Shown piece by piece: positions 1-6,569 of a stretch of DNA of 33,515 nt; positions within the stretch are counted from its first letter, which is position 1, and the number at the start of each line of letters is the position of its first letter. The position numbers and the translations under genes were made by a program. The DNA comes from a virus. Under the pieces are notes generated by a model that was not told the origin of the DNA, did not search any database, and saw nothing but the letters and a program-made list of their open reading frames with translations. Location: the IMG/VR virus record IMGVR_UViG_3300021373_000840, positions 1 through 33,515 of that record; one strand, written 5' to 3'.

Positions 1-1
1 T

Positions 2-60
2 ATTTGTGTAATATTTACAACGTACCGGTTCAATTGCTTAACAATACCGATTCTAGTTCT
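2..60. repeat. Left copy of 59-bp terminal direct repeat (circular-assembly overlap)
   Basis: Bases 2-60 are identical to 33457-33515; base 1 (t) differs from the matching base 33456 (g). The repeat lies inside the portal reading frame and both copies are in the same frame, so removing one copy joins the two halves of the portal gene perfectly. This is the mark of a circular assembly whose ends overlap, not of a biological terminal repeat inside a gene. The mapped circle is about 33,456 bp. Confidence 0.9.
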
Positions 61-783
61 TACAACAATATGAAGGAAGCCAAAAAAGCGTTATATCAAA
101 ACGCCGTTATTCCTGAACTAATAAAAATTAAAGATGAATTAAATCGTTGGTTGGCGCCTAAATATGGCGACAAACTATGTATTGAATTTGATTTTTCTGT
201 TGTTCCTGAACTGCAAGAAGAAACTGACAAAGTTGTAGATCAATTATCAAAGGCGTGGTGGATTACACCAAATGAAAAACGTGCTGCAATGAATTATGGT
301 AAGGATGAAGATACAAATGCTTTAGATGATTATTATATTCCTGCAAATCTTATTCCAGTTAACAATAATGAAGTTGATGAACCTTTAGAATCTATTGATG
401 TTGATGTCAATAAGTTCTTAAACGCAAACATCGAAAAAAAAAATCCAATAACTAAAGACGAAACGTTTTCAGATTACCCACAAACGGCAAGTAATAACGC
501 TAAACGAATGATTGAATGGCGTGAAAAGTACGGCTCTGAAGTTAGAGCAGGAACGCCAACGGGATGGCGAAGGGCTTCAATGTTAGCATCTAGAGCGCCA
601 TTGACAATTGATATGCTTAATAGAATGAAATCATTTTTTGCACGTCACGACGGCAATCAAACAATTGCTGATCGTTATAAAGATACGCCTTGGCGTGACA
701 ATGGATATGTCGCTTGGAATCTTTGGGGTGGGACTGCAATGCGTGATTGGGTTAACAAAAAACTAAACCAAATAAACGATTAG
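2..783 (+). CDS. Portal protein, C-terminal part (continues from 32499-33515), with extra C-terminal domain
   Basis: This is the second half of the HK97-type portal gene that starts at 32499; no start codon is needed here because the frame runs through the contig junction. The joined protein would be about 579 residues. The portal is the dodecameric ring at the capsid vertex through which DNA is packaged and released. Residues coded by about 466-768 form a separate domain behind a low-complexity acidic linker: a SDYPQ start, N-A-K-R-M, G-T-P-T-G-W-R-R-A, LASR, M-x-S-F-F-A-R-H, and a final W-x-L-W-G-G-T-A motif. I recognise this as a small domain of unknown function attached to various phage head proteins. 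The portal assignment is firm; the role of the extra domain is unknown. The stop is followed one base later by the next gene. Confidence 0.88.
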   Translation, partial: LCNIYNVPVQLLNNTDSSSYNNMKEAKKALYQNAVIPELIKIKDELNRWLAPKYGDKLCIEFDFSVVPELQEETDKVVDQLSKAWWITPNEKRAAMNYGKDEDTNALDDYYIPANLIPVNNNEVDEPLESIDVDVNKFLNANIEKKNPITKDETFSDYPQTASNNAKRMIEWREKYGSEVRAGTPTGWRRASMLASRAPLTIDMLNRMKSFFARHDGNQTIADRYKDTPWRDNGYVAWNLWGGTAMRDWVNKKLNQIND

Positions 784-784
784 T

Positions 785-1624
785 TTGGCAATAGACAAAG
801 ACAAATGGCAATCTGCATTTGAAAGACAATTAGATATTGCAGAGAAAAAACAAATCGCTAAAGTAAAGCGTTATTATAAACGCGAATATTATAAAGGCGT
901 TGAATCTTTTGTTTCTGATGGTCAAACAAACTTCCAATTATTATTCGACAACAAAGACTTGTTAAAAATATATCGTGATTTGTACACCGATATAGGAATG
1001 CGTTTTGCTAAATGGTATGTCAATAATTTTAGAAAGTTTATGACAAAGGCCGTTAATACATCGGCGTTTGATGATATATGGGCCAATGCATTTGGCGCCT
1101 TTGGTTCCGCTATGGGCGCTCAACGTGTGACGCTTGTAAATGGTACGGCTAAAAAAACTCTTATAGATTTAACAGAACGTTTAATGAGTGATCCGGAGTT
1201 TATGTCATTAGGCGCAGTTGAAAAGGGCCGAATATTAAGAAACCAATTCAATCAATATTCCCAATGGCAAGCTGAACGTTTAGTTCGTACTGAAGCAACC
1301 GCGGCTGCTAACTTTGCACAAGCACAAGCCGCACAAACAATATTTCCACCTGAACAAATGCAAAAAGAATGGATTGCAAGTTTTGATGATAGGGTTCGTG
1401 ATACTCATTCAGAGGCCGGAAGTCAAAATCCAATTCCGGCAAATGACGCCTTTATTGTTGGCGGACAACCAATGATGTTTCCAGGCGATCCAATGGGTGG
1501 CGCTGCTGAAACTATTAACTGCCGTTGTTCTGTTGCATATTTTCCAATTGAAGGCGCTGAAACTATTGGTGACATTACAACAATTGGATTTGGTTTGGCT
1601 AGTGGTGGCATTAATGAATTTTAA
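785..1624 (+). CDS. Minor head protein, phage Mu gpF / SPP1 gp7-like
   Basis: This 279-residue protein belongs to the Mu F-like minor head protein family, whose members sit inside the capsid near the portal and act in head morphogenesis and DNA ejection. The family signature is in the C-terminal third: R203 and H208 (RDTH), F223, G226-G227, a PGDP motif at 233-236 and the diagnostic NCRC at 245-248. The N-terminal two thirds are mostly helical and charged. The start is a TTG at 785; no in-frame ATG occurs until about residue 72, and a stop lies at 773-775, so TTG (or less likely ATT at 779) must be used. It directly follows the portal stop, consistent with coupled translation in the portal-F-protease-capsid order typical of HK97-like phages. 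Confidence 0.85.
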   Translation: MAIDKDKWQSAFERQLDIAEKKQIAKVKRYYKREYYKGVESFVSDGQTNFQLLFDNKDLLKIYRDLYTDIGMRFAKWYVNNFRKFMTKAVNTSAFDDIWANAFGAFGSAMGAQRVTLVNGTAKKTLIDLTERLMSDPEFMSLGAVEKGRILRNQFNQYSQWQAERLVRTEATAAANFAQAQAAQTIFPPEQMQKEWIASFDDRVRDTHSEAGSQNPIPANDAFIVGGQPMMFPGDPMGGAAETINCRCSVAYFPIEGAETIGDITTIGFGLASGGINEF

Positions 1625-1631
1625 AAAATCG

Positions 1632-1645
1632 TATATTTACAAAAA
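1632..1645 (+). promoter_or_regulatory. Promoter-like box TATATTTACAAAAA before the prohead protease
   Basis: A TAnnTTTA box at 1632-1639 followed by CAAAAA lies 14 bases before the protease ATG (1654). The same TAnnTTTACAAAA string occurs before the genes at 5074, 16500, 30231 and 32499, which argues for a shared regulatory element, probably a variant of the Bacteroidetes -7 box (TAnnTTTG). No clear -33 TTG is seen. Confidence 0.45.
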
Positions 1646-1653
1646 TTTTTCTT

Positions 1654-2343
1654 ATGAATACAATTCTATATAAAGCATCGCCGGTTGGCGAATTAATTGA
1701 TGCTGATGAAAAGGCCGGAATAATAAAAGGTTATGGATCATATTTTGGAAATAAAGATTCCGACAATGATGTTATAATGAAAGGCGCATATAAAAAGACT
1801 ATCGCCGAAAATGGTGAACGTGTTAAGTATTTATATCAGCACGATATGAATCAACCAATCGGCAAAATGAATGAATTGTATGAAGATGACAAAGGTTTGG
1901 TTTTTGTTGCTGAAATCGCTAAAACACAATTAGGAAAAGACGTTGTTGAACTTATGAAGTCAGGCGTTATTACAGAAAATTCAGTTGGTATTATGCCAAT
2001 ACAAAAACAAGACAAAGGCGATTATCGTGAAATAAATGAAGTTAAATTATATGAGATTAGCGCCGTTACTTTAGCCGCTAACGATCAAGCCAAAATATTA
2101 GATGTCAAAGGAAATGTTGACGTTGAAAAATTATCAAAAAGATATGATAATCTTTGCAAACTTATTCGAAAAGGCGACATTTCTGATGAAATGGGTTTTG
2201 CTATCGAAGCTGAAATATTAAAATTAAAATCATTATTTGTTGAGTTCACGAAGCCGGTTGATGAAATCACTTCGCCGAATGTTGAAATAAAAAACAATGA
2301 TTCTGAAGTGTTAAATTATTTATTAAATTCCTTAAAAAATTAA
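1654..2343 (+). CDS. HK97-family prohead protease
   Basis: This is a 229-residue member of the U35 prohead maturation protease family, which cleaves the scaffold-like delta domain of the capsid protein and then itself during head maturation. Visible family features are GYGSYFGNKDSDNDVI near residues 26-41, the catalytic histidine region YQHD with H63, and the serine motif ITENSVGI with S110, followed by E-I-S-A-V-T near 141-146 and a variable, charged C-terminal tail. Its length fits stand-alone proteases. ATG at 1654 is the first start after a promoter-like box and is about 30 bases after the F-like gene; the capsid gene begins three bases after its stop, as expected for the pair. Confidence 0.92.
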   Translation: MNTILYKASPVGELIDADEKAGIIKGYGSYFGNKDSDNDVIMKGAYKKTIAENGERVKYLYQHDMNQPIGKMNELYEDDKGLVFVAEIAKTQLGKDVVELMKSGVITENSVGIMPIQKQDKGDYREINEVKLYEISAVTLAANDQAKILDVKGNVDVEKLSKRYDNLCKLIRKGDISDEMGFAIEAEILKLKSLFVEFTKPVDEITSPNVEIKNNDSEVLNYLLNSLKN

Positions 2344-2345
2344 AA

Positions 2346-3530
2346 ATGGAAGAAAATTTAAAAAATCAATTGGATCAATTCAACAATGCTATTGATTCAA
2401 AAATTGAAAAATCAAACAACGAAGTTGTTGAATCTGTTGTTGTAAAAGCAAACGAGATTGTAAAATCTGAAGTTTCTGAAATGGCAACTAAATTAAATGA
2501 GAGATTAGACGCTATTGAAGTATCTAATAAAAAAGCGTTTAGCGCTAAAAAGAGAATGACTTTCAAAGGTGCTTTAACTGAAGCATTAGAAGATGGTGCG
2601 ATTGAAAACCTTGCAAAAGGAAATTCAAGAAGTGCTTCATTCTTAATTAAAGCTGATATGACTACTGGCGCTGATTTTACTGGTGAAGTTATTGCTGCGG
2701 ATAGAGTTCCTGGTTATAAATTTGATCCAACAAGACCAACGCATATTCGTCAATTATTAGCACAAGGATCAACTCAATCTGACGTTGTAAGATTCGTAAA
2801 AGAAAGTGGTTATTCAAATGGTGCTGCTGCAACTGCTGAAGGTACTACATTAACGCAATCTGATTTCGACATGACTGCTGCTGATGCTAACGTAAGAAAG
2901 ATCGGAACTTATTTCCGTATTTCTGAAGAAATGTTAGCTGATACACCACAATTGACTTCATACCTTTCGGCAAGAGCGCCTGAAAAACTTTTAGAAGTTG
3001 AGGATACACAAATTTTAAGTGGTAACGGAACTGCGCCAAATTTAAGTGGTATCATTACTGATGCAACTGCATTTGCTGCCGGTGATTTAGCTGATTCAGT
3101 TGATGAGGCTAACCAGTTTGACGTAATTGTAGCTTGTTTAAATCAATTAGCAGGTGCAAATTACAATGCTGATACAATCCTTTTACACCCTTCAGATTTC
3201 CACAAGATTCTATTATTAAAAGATTCTCAAAATAATTACCTAAAAGACCAAGTTTATTCAGGCCTTCAACCGGTATTTATGGGCGTTAAAGTTGTTTTAA
3301 ATACTGCTATTACTGCCGGATCATTCTTAATCGGAAACTTTGGTGTTGGAACACAACTTTGGGTTCGTGATGGAGTAAATGTTGAGTTCTTCAGAGAAGA
3401 TGGAACTAACGTTCGTGATGGATTTGTAACTGTAAGAGTATCTGAAAGAGTTGCTTTAACAAACTATTTACCAAATGCGTTTGTTACTGGAACATTTTCT
3501 GCTGCAATTGCTGATCTTGAAACGCCGTAA
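2346..3530 (+). CDS. Major capsid protein, HK97 fold
   Basis: This 394-residue protein is the HK97-type major capsid protein that builds the icosahedral shell. The first 60-70 residues are a charged, predicted coiled-coil segment (EKSNNEVVES, KLNERLDAIE), the delta domain normally removed by the prohead protease encoded just upstream. The shell domain follows, with typical HK97-family stretches: TGADFTGEVIAADR, R-x-L-L-A-Q-G, ISEEMLADTP near the spine, P-x-L-S-G-I, NADTILLHPSDFHKI, and a C-terminal part with FREDGTNVRDGFVTVRVSERV. Gene order and length both match. The gene is followed by a strong intrinsic terminator, so capsid transcription may be kept apart from the connectors downstream. 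Confidence 0.95.
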   Translation: MEENLKNQLDQFNNAIDSKIEKSNNEVVESVVVKANEIVKSEVSEMATKLNERLDAIEVSNKKAFSAKKRMTFKGALTEALEDGAIENLAKGNSRSASFLIKADMTTGADFTGEVIAADRVPGYKFDPTRPTHIRQLLAQGSTQSDVVRFVKESGYSNGAAATAEGTTLTQSDFDMTAADANVRKIGTYFRISEEMLADTPQLTSYLSARAPEKLLEVEDTQILSGNGTAPNLSGIITDATAFAAGDLADSVDEANQFDVIVACLNQLAGANYNADTILLHPSDFHKILLLKDSQNNYLKDQVYSGLQPVFMGVKVVLNTAITAGSFLIGNFGVGTQLWVRDGVNVEFFREDGTNVRDGFVTVRVSERVALTNYLPNAFVTGTFSAAIADLETP

Positions 3531-3554
3531 TTTACGGATAATCAACCATAATTT

Positions 3555-3586
3555 AAGGCCTGGATTAATTTCTAGGCCTTTTTTTT
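3555..3586 (+). terminator. Rho-independent terminator after the capsid gene
   Basis: A 10-bp stem pairs 3555-3564 (AAGGCCTGGA) with 3571-3580 (TCTAGGCCTT, one G-U pair) around a 6-base loop, followed by a run of six further T. It ends the head operon 25 bases after the capsid stop. Confidence 0.9.
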
Positions 3587-3684
3587 ATGCTTTATTTTTA
3601 GGCGCTTTACAGATAAGAAACGAAAAAAAACAAAAAAAACTTTAAAAAAAAGTGAAAATATTTTTTTAATTCCAAATTAAAATG

Positions 3685-3692
3685 TACTTTTG
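3685..3692 (+). promoter_or_regulatory. Promoter -7 box TACTTTTG for the small-gene cassette
   Basis: TACTTTTG matches the Bacteroidetes TAnnTTTG consensus exactly and lies 26 bases before the ATG at 3719, after the capsid terminator and an AT-rich gap (3587-3684) in which I see no gene. A -33 TTG is not evident. Confidence 0.55.
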
Positions 3693-3718
3693 AAAAACAA
3701 ATCAATAAAAAAAACAAA

Positions 3719-3928
3719 ATGACAAATCGAGAATTTAAAAGAATGTATAAAAAAAGAACTCAAACAATTGAGTTTATACAAGAATTGATTTTGGATATAA
3801 AATACTTAAATGACGTTTTGTCTAATGGTTATTACAAAAACCAAACAGATAAAAACAATAAGTCATCACAACTTGAAAGCCTTGAAAAAATGTTTTGCGA
3901 TATAAAGCAAGAGTTTAATAAATATTAA
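3719..3928 (+). CDS. Hypothetical protein, 69 residues, charged helical
   Basis: I do not recognise this protein. It is 69 residues, rich in K, N and E, without a signal peptide or membrane segment, and probably all helical (MYKKRTQTIEFIQELILD, then LESLEKMFCDIKQEF), so a small cytoplasmic coiled-coil protein is likely. It is the first gene of the cassette between capsid and connector genes. The start at 3719 sits behind a TACTTTTG promoter box and the leader AAACAAATCAATAAA, which recurs before the next gene. Its position in an autonomous transcription unit within the structural region suggests an accessory role rather than a structural one. Confidence 0.65.
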   Translation: MTNREFKRMYKKRTQTIEFIQELILDIKYLNDVLSNGYYKNQTDKNNKSSQLESLEKMFCDIKQEFNKY

Positions 3929-3952
3929 AAAACAAATCAATAAATTATAATT

Positions 3953-4090
3953 ATGAAAAATTTTATTATAGAGCAAATTAAGAAAGTAGAAAAAGAAATG
4001 TATAGAGCAGTAGAATATGGAAATCATTCTTATGCACAAGCATTATATTTTGATGACTTAATGCCATTATTAAAATATTTAAAAACTTTA
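3953..4090 (+). CDS. Small hypothetical protein, 45 residues
   Basis: An ATG at 3953 opens a 45-codon frame ending at TAA 4088-4090 (MKNFIIEQIKKVEKEM at the start, LMPLLKYLKL at the end). I do not recognise it. It looks like a helical hairpin: an N-terminal amphipathic helix with alternating K/E, then a YGNHSYAQALYFDDLMPLL segment resembling the 'A/S-x-A-L-x-Y-x-D' pattern of small helical phage proteins. A 17-base leader identical to the one before 3719 (3928-3944) lies just upstream, supporting real expression of both genes. Confidence 0.55.
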
Positions 4091-4105
4091 AAATAAAACA
4101 TTAAT

Positions 4106-4123
4106 CGGCGCGTTTCGGCGCGC
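4106..4123 (+). other. GC-rich hairpin without a U-tract
   Basis: GGCGCG (4106-4111) pairs with CGCGCC (4118-4123) around TTTCGG. This is the most GC-rich spot in a strongly AT-rich region. No T-run follows, so it is unlikely to terminate; it may protect or pause the transcript between the genes at 3953 and 4140. CGGCGCG also occurs twice as a direct repeat (4105-4111, 4115-4121). Confidence 0.55.
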
Positions 4124-4139
4124 CATAATATTAAACATT

Positions 4140-4286
4140 ATGAAAACAACAACTGGATTAACGATCATACACGATGGCAACCGCGTCAACGTGTACACTA
4201 AACAAGAAATTGAGGAACTACAAAATAAAAACATTTTTGATAAATGTTTGAAAGCAGTTATAAAAATATTAAATTTAAAAAATTAA
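4140..4286 (+). CDS. Small hypothetical protein, 48 residues
   Basis: The frame runs from ATG 4140 to TAA 4284-4286 and gives 48 residues. The N-terminus (GLTIIHDGNRVNVYTKQEIEEL) reads like a short beta hairpin followed by a helix, and the C-terminus is a basic amphipathic helix (KCLKAVIKILNLKN). I do not recognise it and see no catalytic motif. It follows the GC-rich hairpin by 16 bases and precedes the zinc-ribbon-like gene by two bases, so it shares their transcript. Confidence 0.55.
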   Translation: MKTTTGLTIIHDGNRVNVYTKQEIEELQNKNIFDKCLKAVIKILNLKN

Positions 4287-4288
4287 TT

Positions 4289-4411
4289 ATGTGGTTTTTT
4301 GAAACATTTCCTGACGATGATCACGAATTTGAATGCCGAGTTTGTGGCGTAAAATTATTTGAAGATGTATTTGTTTGTTCAAATGAATGCTTTTTAGCTG
4401 ATCAATTATGA
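4289..4411 (+). CDS. Tiny putative zinc-ribbon protein, 40 residues
   Basis: ATG 4289 to TGA 4409-4411 encodes 40 residues. Two cysteine pairs, C16-x2-C19 (ECRVCG) and C30-x3-C34 (VCSNEC), suggest a single bound zinc ion. The N-terminus is aromatic and acidic (WFFETFPDDDHEFE). Such minimal zinc ribbons often bind nucleic acid or a protein partner, but the target cannot be read from the sequence. Its stop overlaps the ATG of the next gene (ATGA, 4408-4411), so the two are translationally coupled. Confidence 0.6.
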   Translation: MWFFETFPDDDHEFECRVCGVKLFEDVFVCSNECFLADQL

Positions 4412-4548
4412 AAAAAAATATTAAGTTTTTATTAACAATATTATTTTGGGTTTTTTCTTTACGACAAGTAATGATGTTTAACGATATGCTAGCGGCGATA
4501 TTCTTATTTATTCTCGGAATGTGCGTTGCTTTAGCTAACGAAAATTAG
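4408..4548 (+). CDS. Small membrane protein, 46 residues, two predicted helices
   Basis: The frame starts at ATG 4408 (inside the preceding stop) and ends at TAG 4546-4548. Residues about 5-18 (IKFLLTILFWVFSL) and 25-43 (DMLAAIFLFILGMCVALA) are hydrophobic, giving a probable helical-hairpin inner-membrane protein with a basic start. It could be a holin-like protein, a superinfection-exclusion factor or an anti-defence factor; nothing in the sequence decides between these. A terminator follows about 33 bases downstream. Confidence 0.6.
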   Translation: MKKNIKFLLTILFWVFSLRQVMMFNDMLAAIFLFILGMCVALANEN

Positions 4549-4580
4549 TCATGATTTGATTAATTTATTGGTTTGTTTAG

Positions 4581-4611
4581 AAGGCGGTTATTAATTTAAC
4601 CGCTTTTTTTT
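4581..4611 (+). terminator. Rho-independent terminator
   Basis: GCGGTTA (4584-4590) pairs with TAACCGC (4597-4603) around TTAATT, extended by AAG/TTT, and is followed by a run of T. It ends the first transcript of the small-gene cassette. Confidence 0.88.
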
Positions 4612-4612
4612 A

Positions 4613-4620
4613 TAACTTTA
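4613..4620 (+). promoter_or_regulatory. Promoter-like box TAACTTTA just before the nuclease gene
   Basis: A TAnnTTTA box ends five bases before the ATG at 4625 and directly follows a terminator, so a start here would give a leaderless or almost leaderless mRNA. The similar box TAACTTTG at 30930 has the same close spacing to its gene. Confidence 0.4.
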
Positions 4621-4624
4621 TGTT

Positions 4625-4987
4625 ATGAATGCCAATCAATTTGGTTGCTATGCAGAATATTTATTCGCCGTTGAAGCAATGAAAAATAATTTATATGTTT
4701 CATTTCCTCTGCTTCATACATCACCTTATGATTGCATTGTAGATTCGCCAAAGGGTTTGTTTAAAATACAGATAAAAGCCATTAACGAAAGCAATAGAAA
4801 ACGTAAACGAATACAGTTGCTAGATCGTAATAAAAGCGCTTACAGTCAAATTGACGTGGATTTCTTCGCCATATATTCCAAACAACGTGATGGTTTTTTT
4901 ATAATTAAAAATGAAGGCACAATTAAATCATTTAGCGTTGGTTTAGATAAATATTCAAATTATTTTAATAACTTTGCATTACTTTAA
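4625..4987 (+). CDS. PD-(D/E)XK endonuclease-like protein, 120 residues
   Basis: This small protein has the layout of minimal PD-(D/E)XK nucleases resembling Holliday-junction resolvases and the PDDEXK_5 family: an N-terminal helix with E11 (CYAEYLFAVEAM), then D36 in SPYDCIVD, then the beta-strand motif KIQIKA giving Q49-x-K51 in place of E-x-K. A basic stretch (NRKRKRIQ, 57-64) could contact DNA. Such proteins cut or resolve DNA structures; in phages they serve recombination, packaging or damage to host DNA. The gene stands alone between two terminators inside the structural region, which is where accessory genes often sit. Fold assignment is fairly good; the biological role is inference. 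Confidence 0.72.
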   Translation: MNANQFGCYAEYLFAVEAMKNNLYVSFPLLHTSPYDCIVDSPKGLFKIQIKAINESNRKRKRIQLLDRNKSAYSQIDVDFFAIYSKQRDGFFIIKNEGTIKSFSVGLDKYSNYFNNFALL

Positions 4988-5014
4988 TGTTTTCTTATTG
5001 TTTTCTATTCTTCG

Positions 5015-5050
5015 AAAATGCGTCGCAAATTTATGTGGCGCATTTTTTTT
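5015..5050 (+). terminator. Rho-independent terminator after the nuclease gene
   Basis: A 13-bp stem (5015-5027 with 5034-5046, core AAAATGCG/CGCATTTT, two G-U pairs) with a short AT loop is followed by a T-run. It isolates the nuclease gene from the connector operon. Confidence 0.88.
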
Positions 5051-5063
5051 ATCTTTACAAAAA
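5050..5063 (+). promoter_or_regulatory. Promoter-like box TATCTTTACAAAAA for the connector operon
   Basis: TAnnTTTA at 5050-5057 followed by CAAAAA sits directly behind the terminator and 16 bases before the ATG at 5074. It is one of five copies of this box in the genome. Confidence 0.5.
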
Positions 5064-5073
5064 ATAAAAGATT

Positions 5074-5286
5074 ATGAAACTAAAATTAAAACAATCAATT
5101 TTGAGAGGTGGTAAACGATATGATGAAGGCGATAAAATAGAATTGCCTGACAACATTGCGCAAAATTGGATTGACAAAGGTTTAGCTACTAAAATCGGAA
5201 AAAAACAAAACAAAGATAAATTTGAAACTAAAGAATTAAAAGTTGAATATATTGAAATAAAAGACGATGCGACAAATAAAGATTAA
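5074..5286 (+). CDS. Small phage protein of the connector region (DUF7210-like)
   Basis: This 70-residue protein has a compact N-terminal beta-rich unit with the pattern G-x-x-Y-x-x-G-D-x-I-x-L-P-x-x-I-A-x-x-W-I-x-x-G-L-A (residues 12-39) and a charged Lys/Glu tail. Short proteins with this pattern are regularly found between the capsid and head-tail connector genes of HK97-like phages; their function is not established, though the pattern resembles a small SH3-like fold. It overlaps the start of the next gene by 20 bases, showing tight coupling to the connector. Confidence 0.65.
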   Translation: MKLKLKQSILRGGKRYDEGDKIELPDNIAQNWIDKGLATKIGKKQNKDKFETKELKVEYIEIKDDATNKD

Positions 5287-5791
5287 TTCAACAACTGGAT
5301 CAGAACTTCTAACTACTCAAAACGTCAAGGATTATGTTCGTATTGATACAACTGCGGATGATAATTTAATTACTGCAATGATTAGTCAGGCGCGTATATG
5401 GTGCGAAAACTACATTACGCGTGACATAGTCGCCAAAAACAGAACTTATTATTTAGATTCAACTAACGGCATATTTGATTTGCCGTTTGGCCCAATATCA
5501 AGTATTTCTGAAATCACTATTGATGGAACTGCAACAACCAGTTATGAAATATTAGGATTAGACAATGAAACTATTGAATTGGATCAAGGGCCTGCTGAAC
5601 GTGTTAAAATTACCTATGTAACACAAGGTTTAAATGATGCTTTAGTAAAACAAGCTATGCTTCAATTGATTTCAACGTATTATGATAATAGGGCAGATTT
5701 TATTGAAGGCACAAGCGGGATTGCAAACAATTCCGAAATACCAACATCAACTAAACAAATATTAACGTCTTATAAAACAATGTTTATATAA
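5267..5791 (+). CDS. Head-tail connector protein, HK97 gp6-like
   Basis: The 174-residue product matches the gp6-like head-tail connector (adaptor) family that forms the ring beneath the portal. Signature regions are the N-terminal helix with VKDYVRIDTTADDNLI (about 20-36), AMISQARIWCENYI (about 37-50), the LPFGPISSISEITIDG strand-turn and a C-terminal helix with KQAMLQLISTYYDNRADF. Length is normal. ATG 5267 lies within the preceding gene and the stop shares its last A with the ATG of the next gene (5791), an overlap style repeated through the connector operon. Confidence 0.85.
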   Translation: MRQIKINSTTGSELLTTQNVKDYVRIDTTADDNLITAMISQARIWCENYITRDIVAKNRTYYLDSTNGIFDLPFGPISSISEITIDGTATTSYEILGLDNETIELDQGPAERVKITYVTQGLNDALVKQAMLQLISTYYDNRADFIEGTSGIANNSEIPTSTKQILTSYKTMFI

Positions 5792-6117
5792 TGCAAGCCG
5801 GCAATTTAGATTCTAAAATAACAATCAAACGATTATCTAAAACTTCCGATCAATTTGGTGGTTTTACATCTACATTGTCAGATGTTGCAACAGTATGGTG
5901 CGATCTAAAGCAAATTAAAGGCGAAATAAACGATAAATTTGGTAAAAGGGAACAAGATATTCAAGTTGAAATTACAATGCGTAAAAACACCGCAGATTTA
6001 ATTCAGCTAGGTGACATCTTTACATTAGAAAATGGATCGCAAAAATATAGAATCAATGACAAATTTGAATTTGATTTAGATTTTTACACAAAATTATTAG
6101 CAACTAAATCTGTATAA
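5791..6117 (+). CDS. Head closure / head-tail adaptor protein, SPP1 gp16-like
   Basis: This 108-residue protein belongs to the phage head-tail joining family. It has the short beta-barrel layout of stopper proteins: N-terminal G-x-L-D-x-K-I-T-I-x-R, D-x-F-G-G (residues about 20-25), a V-W-C-D-L strand near 34-38 and R-K-N-T-A-D-L near 70-80. The head closure ring seals the packaged genome and receives the tail. Placement between connector and tail completion gene supports this, as do the one-base overlaps on both sides. Confidence 0.82.
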   Translation: MQAGNLDSKITIKRLSKTSDQFGGFTSTLSDVATVWCDLKQIKGEINDKFGKREQDIQVEITMRKNTADLIQLGDIFTLENGSQKYRINDKFEFDLDFYTKLLATKSV

Positions 6118-6569
6118 TGAACGTCAATATCAAAATAGATCAATCAGATTTGTCTAAACTAAAAAGAAAATTAGATAATTTAAGAACGTTTGAATCTAAA
6201 AAATTATCAAATGAATTAGGACGAACTGGATTTGATATTGTAAAGCTAGCTAAAAAATCAGCCAAAGTTGGAAAAGTTCATGGTGGTACTTTACGCCAAT
6301 CCATAGGCCTACAAAAAAGCGGTAAATCAATAACAGTATTTGCTAACGCTCATTATGCGCCTTATGTTGAATTTGGAACTGGCGGCATGGTTGATTTAGA
6401 TGATATGACAAAACTTGGTATTCCTGAAAGCTATGCTCAACAATTTAAGGGCAAAGGATTAAGAGATATTAATTTACCTGCGCGCCCTTTTTTCTTTAGT
6501 TCTGCGCGTGTTGGATTTAAAAATTTATTAAATCGTCTTAATGGCGAAATAAAAAAAATAATTAAATAA
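6117..6569 (+). CDS. Tail completion protein, HK97 gp10-like
   Basis: The 150-residue product matches the HK97 gp10 family. Key regions are an N-terminal helix with LSKLKRKLDNL, then AKKSAKVGKVHGGTLRQSI, the strand HYAPYVEFGTGGM and the conserved LPARPFFFSSAR near the end, where the R-P-F aromatic motif is diagnostic. Proteins of this family help join the tail to the head. It starts with the A of the previous stop and its own stop overlaps the next ATG. Confidence 0.87.
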   Translation: MNVNIKIDQSDLSKLKRKLDNLRTFESKKLSNELGRTGFDIVKLAKKSAKVGKVHGGTLRQSIGLQKSGKSITVFANAHYAPYVEFGTGGMVDLDDMTKLGIPESYAQQFKGKGLRDINLPARPFFFSSARVGFKNLLNRLNGEIKKIIK

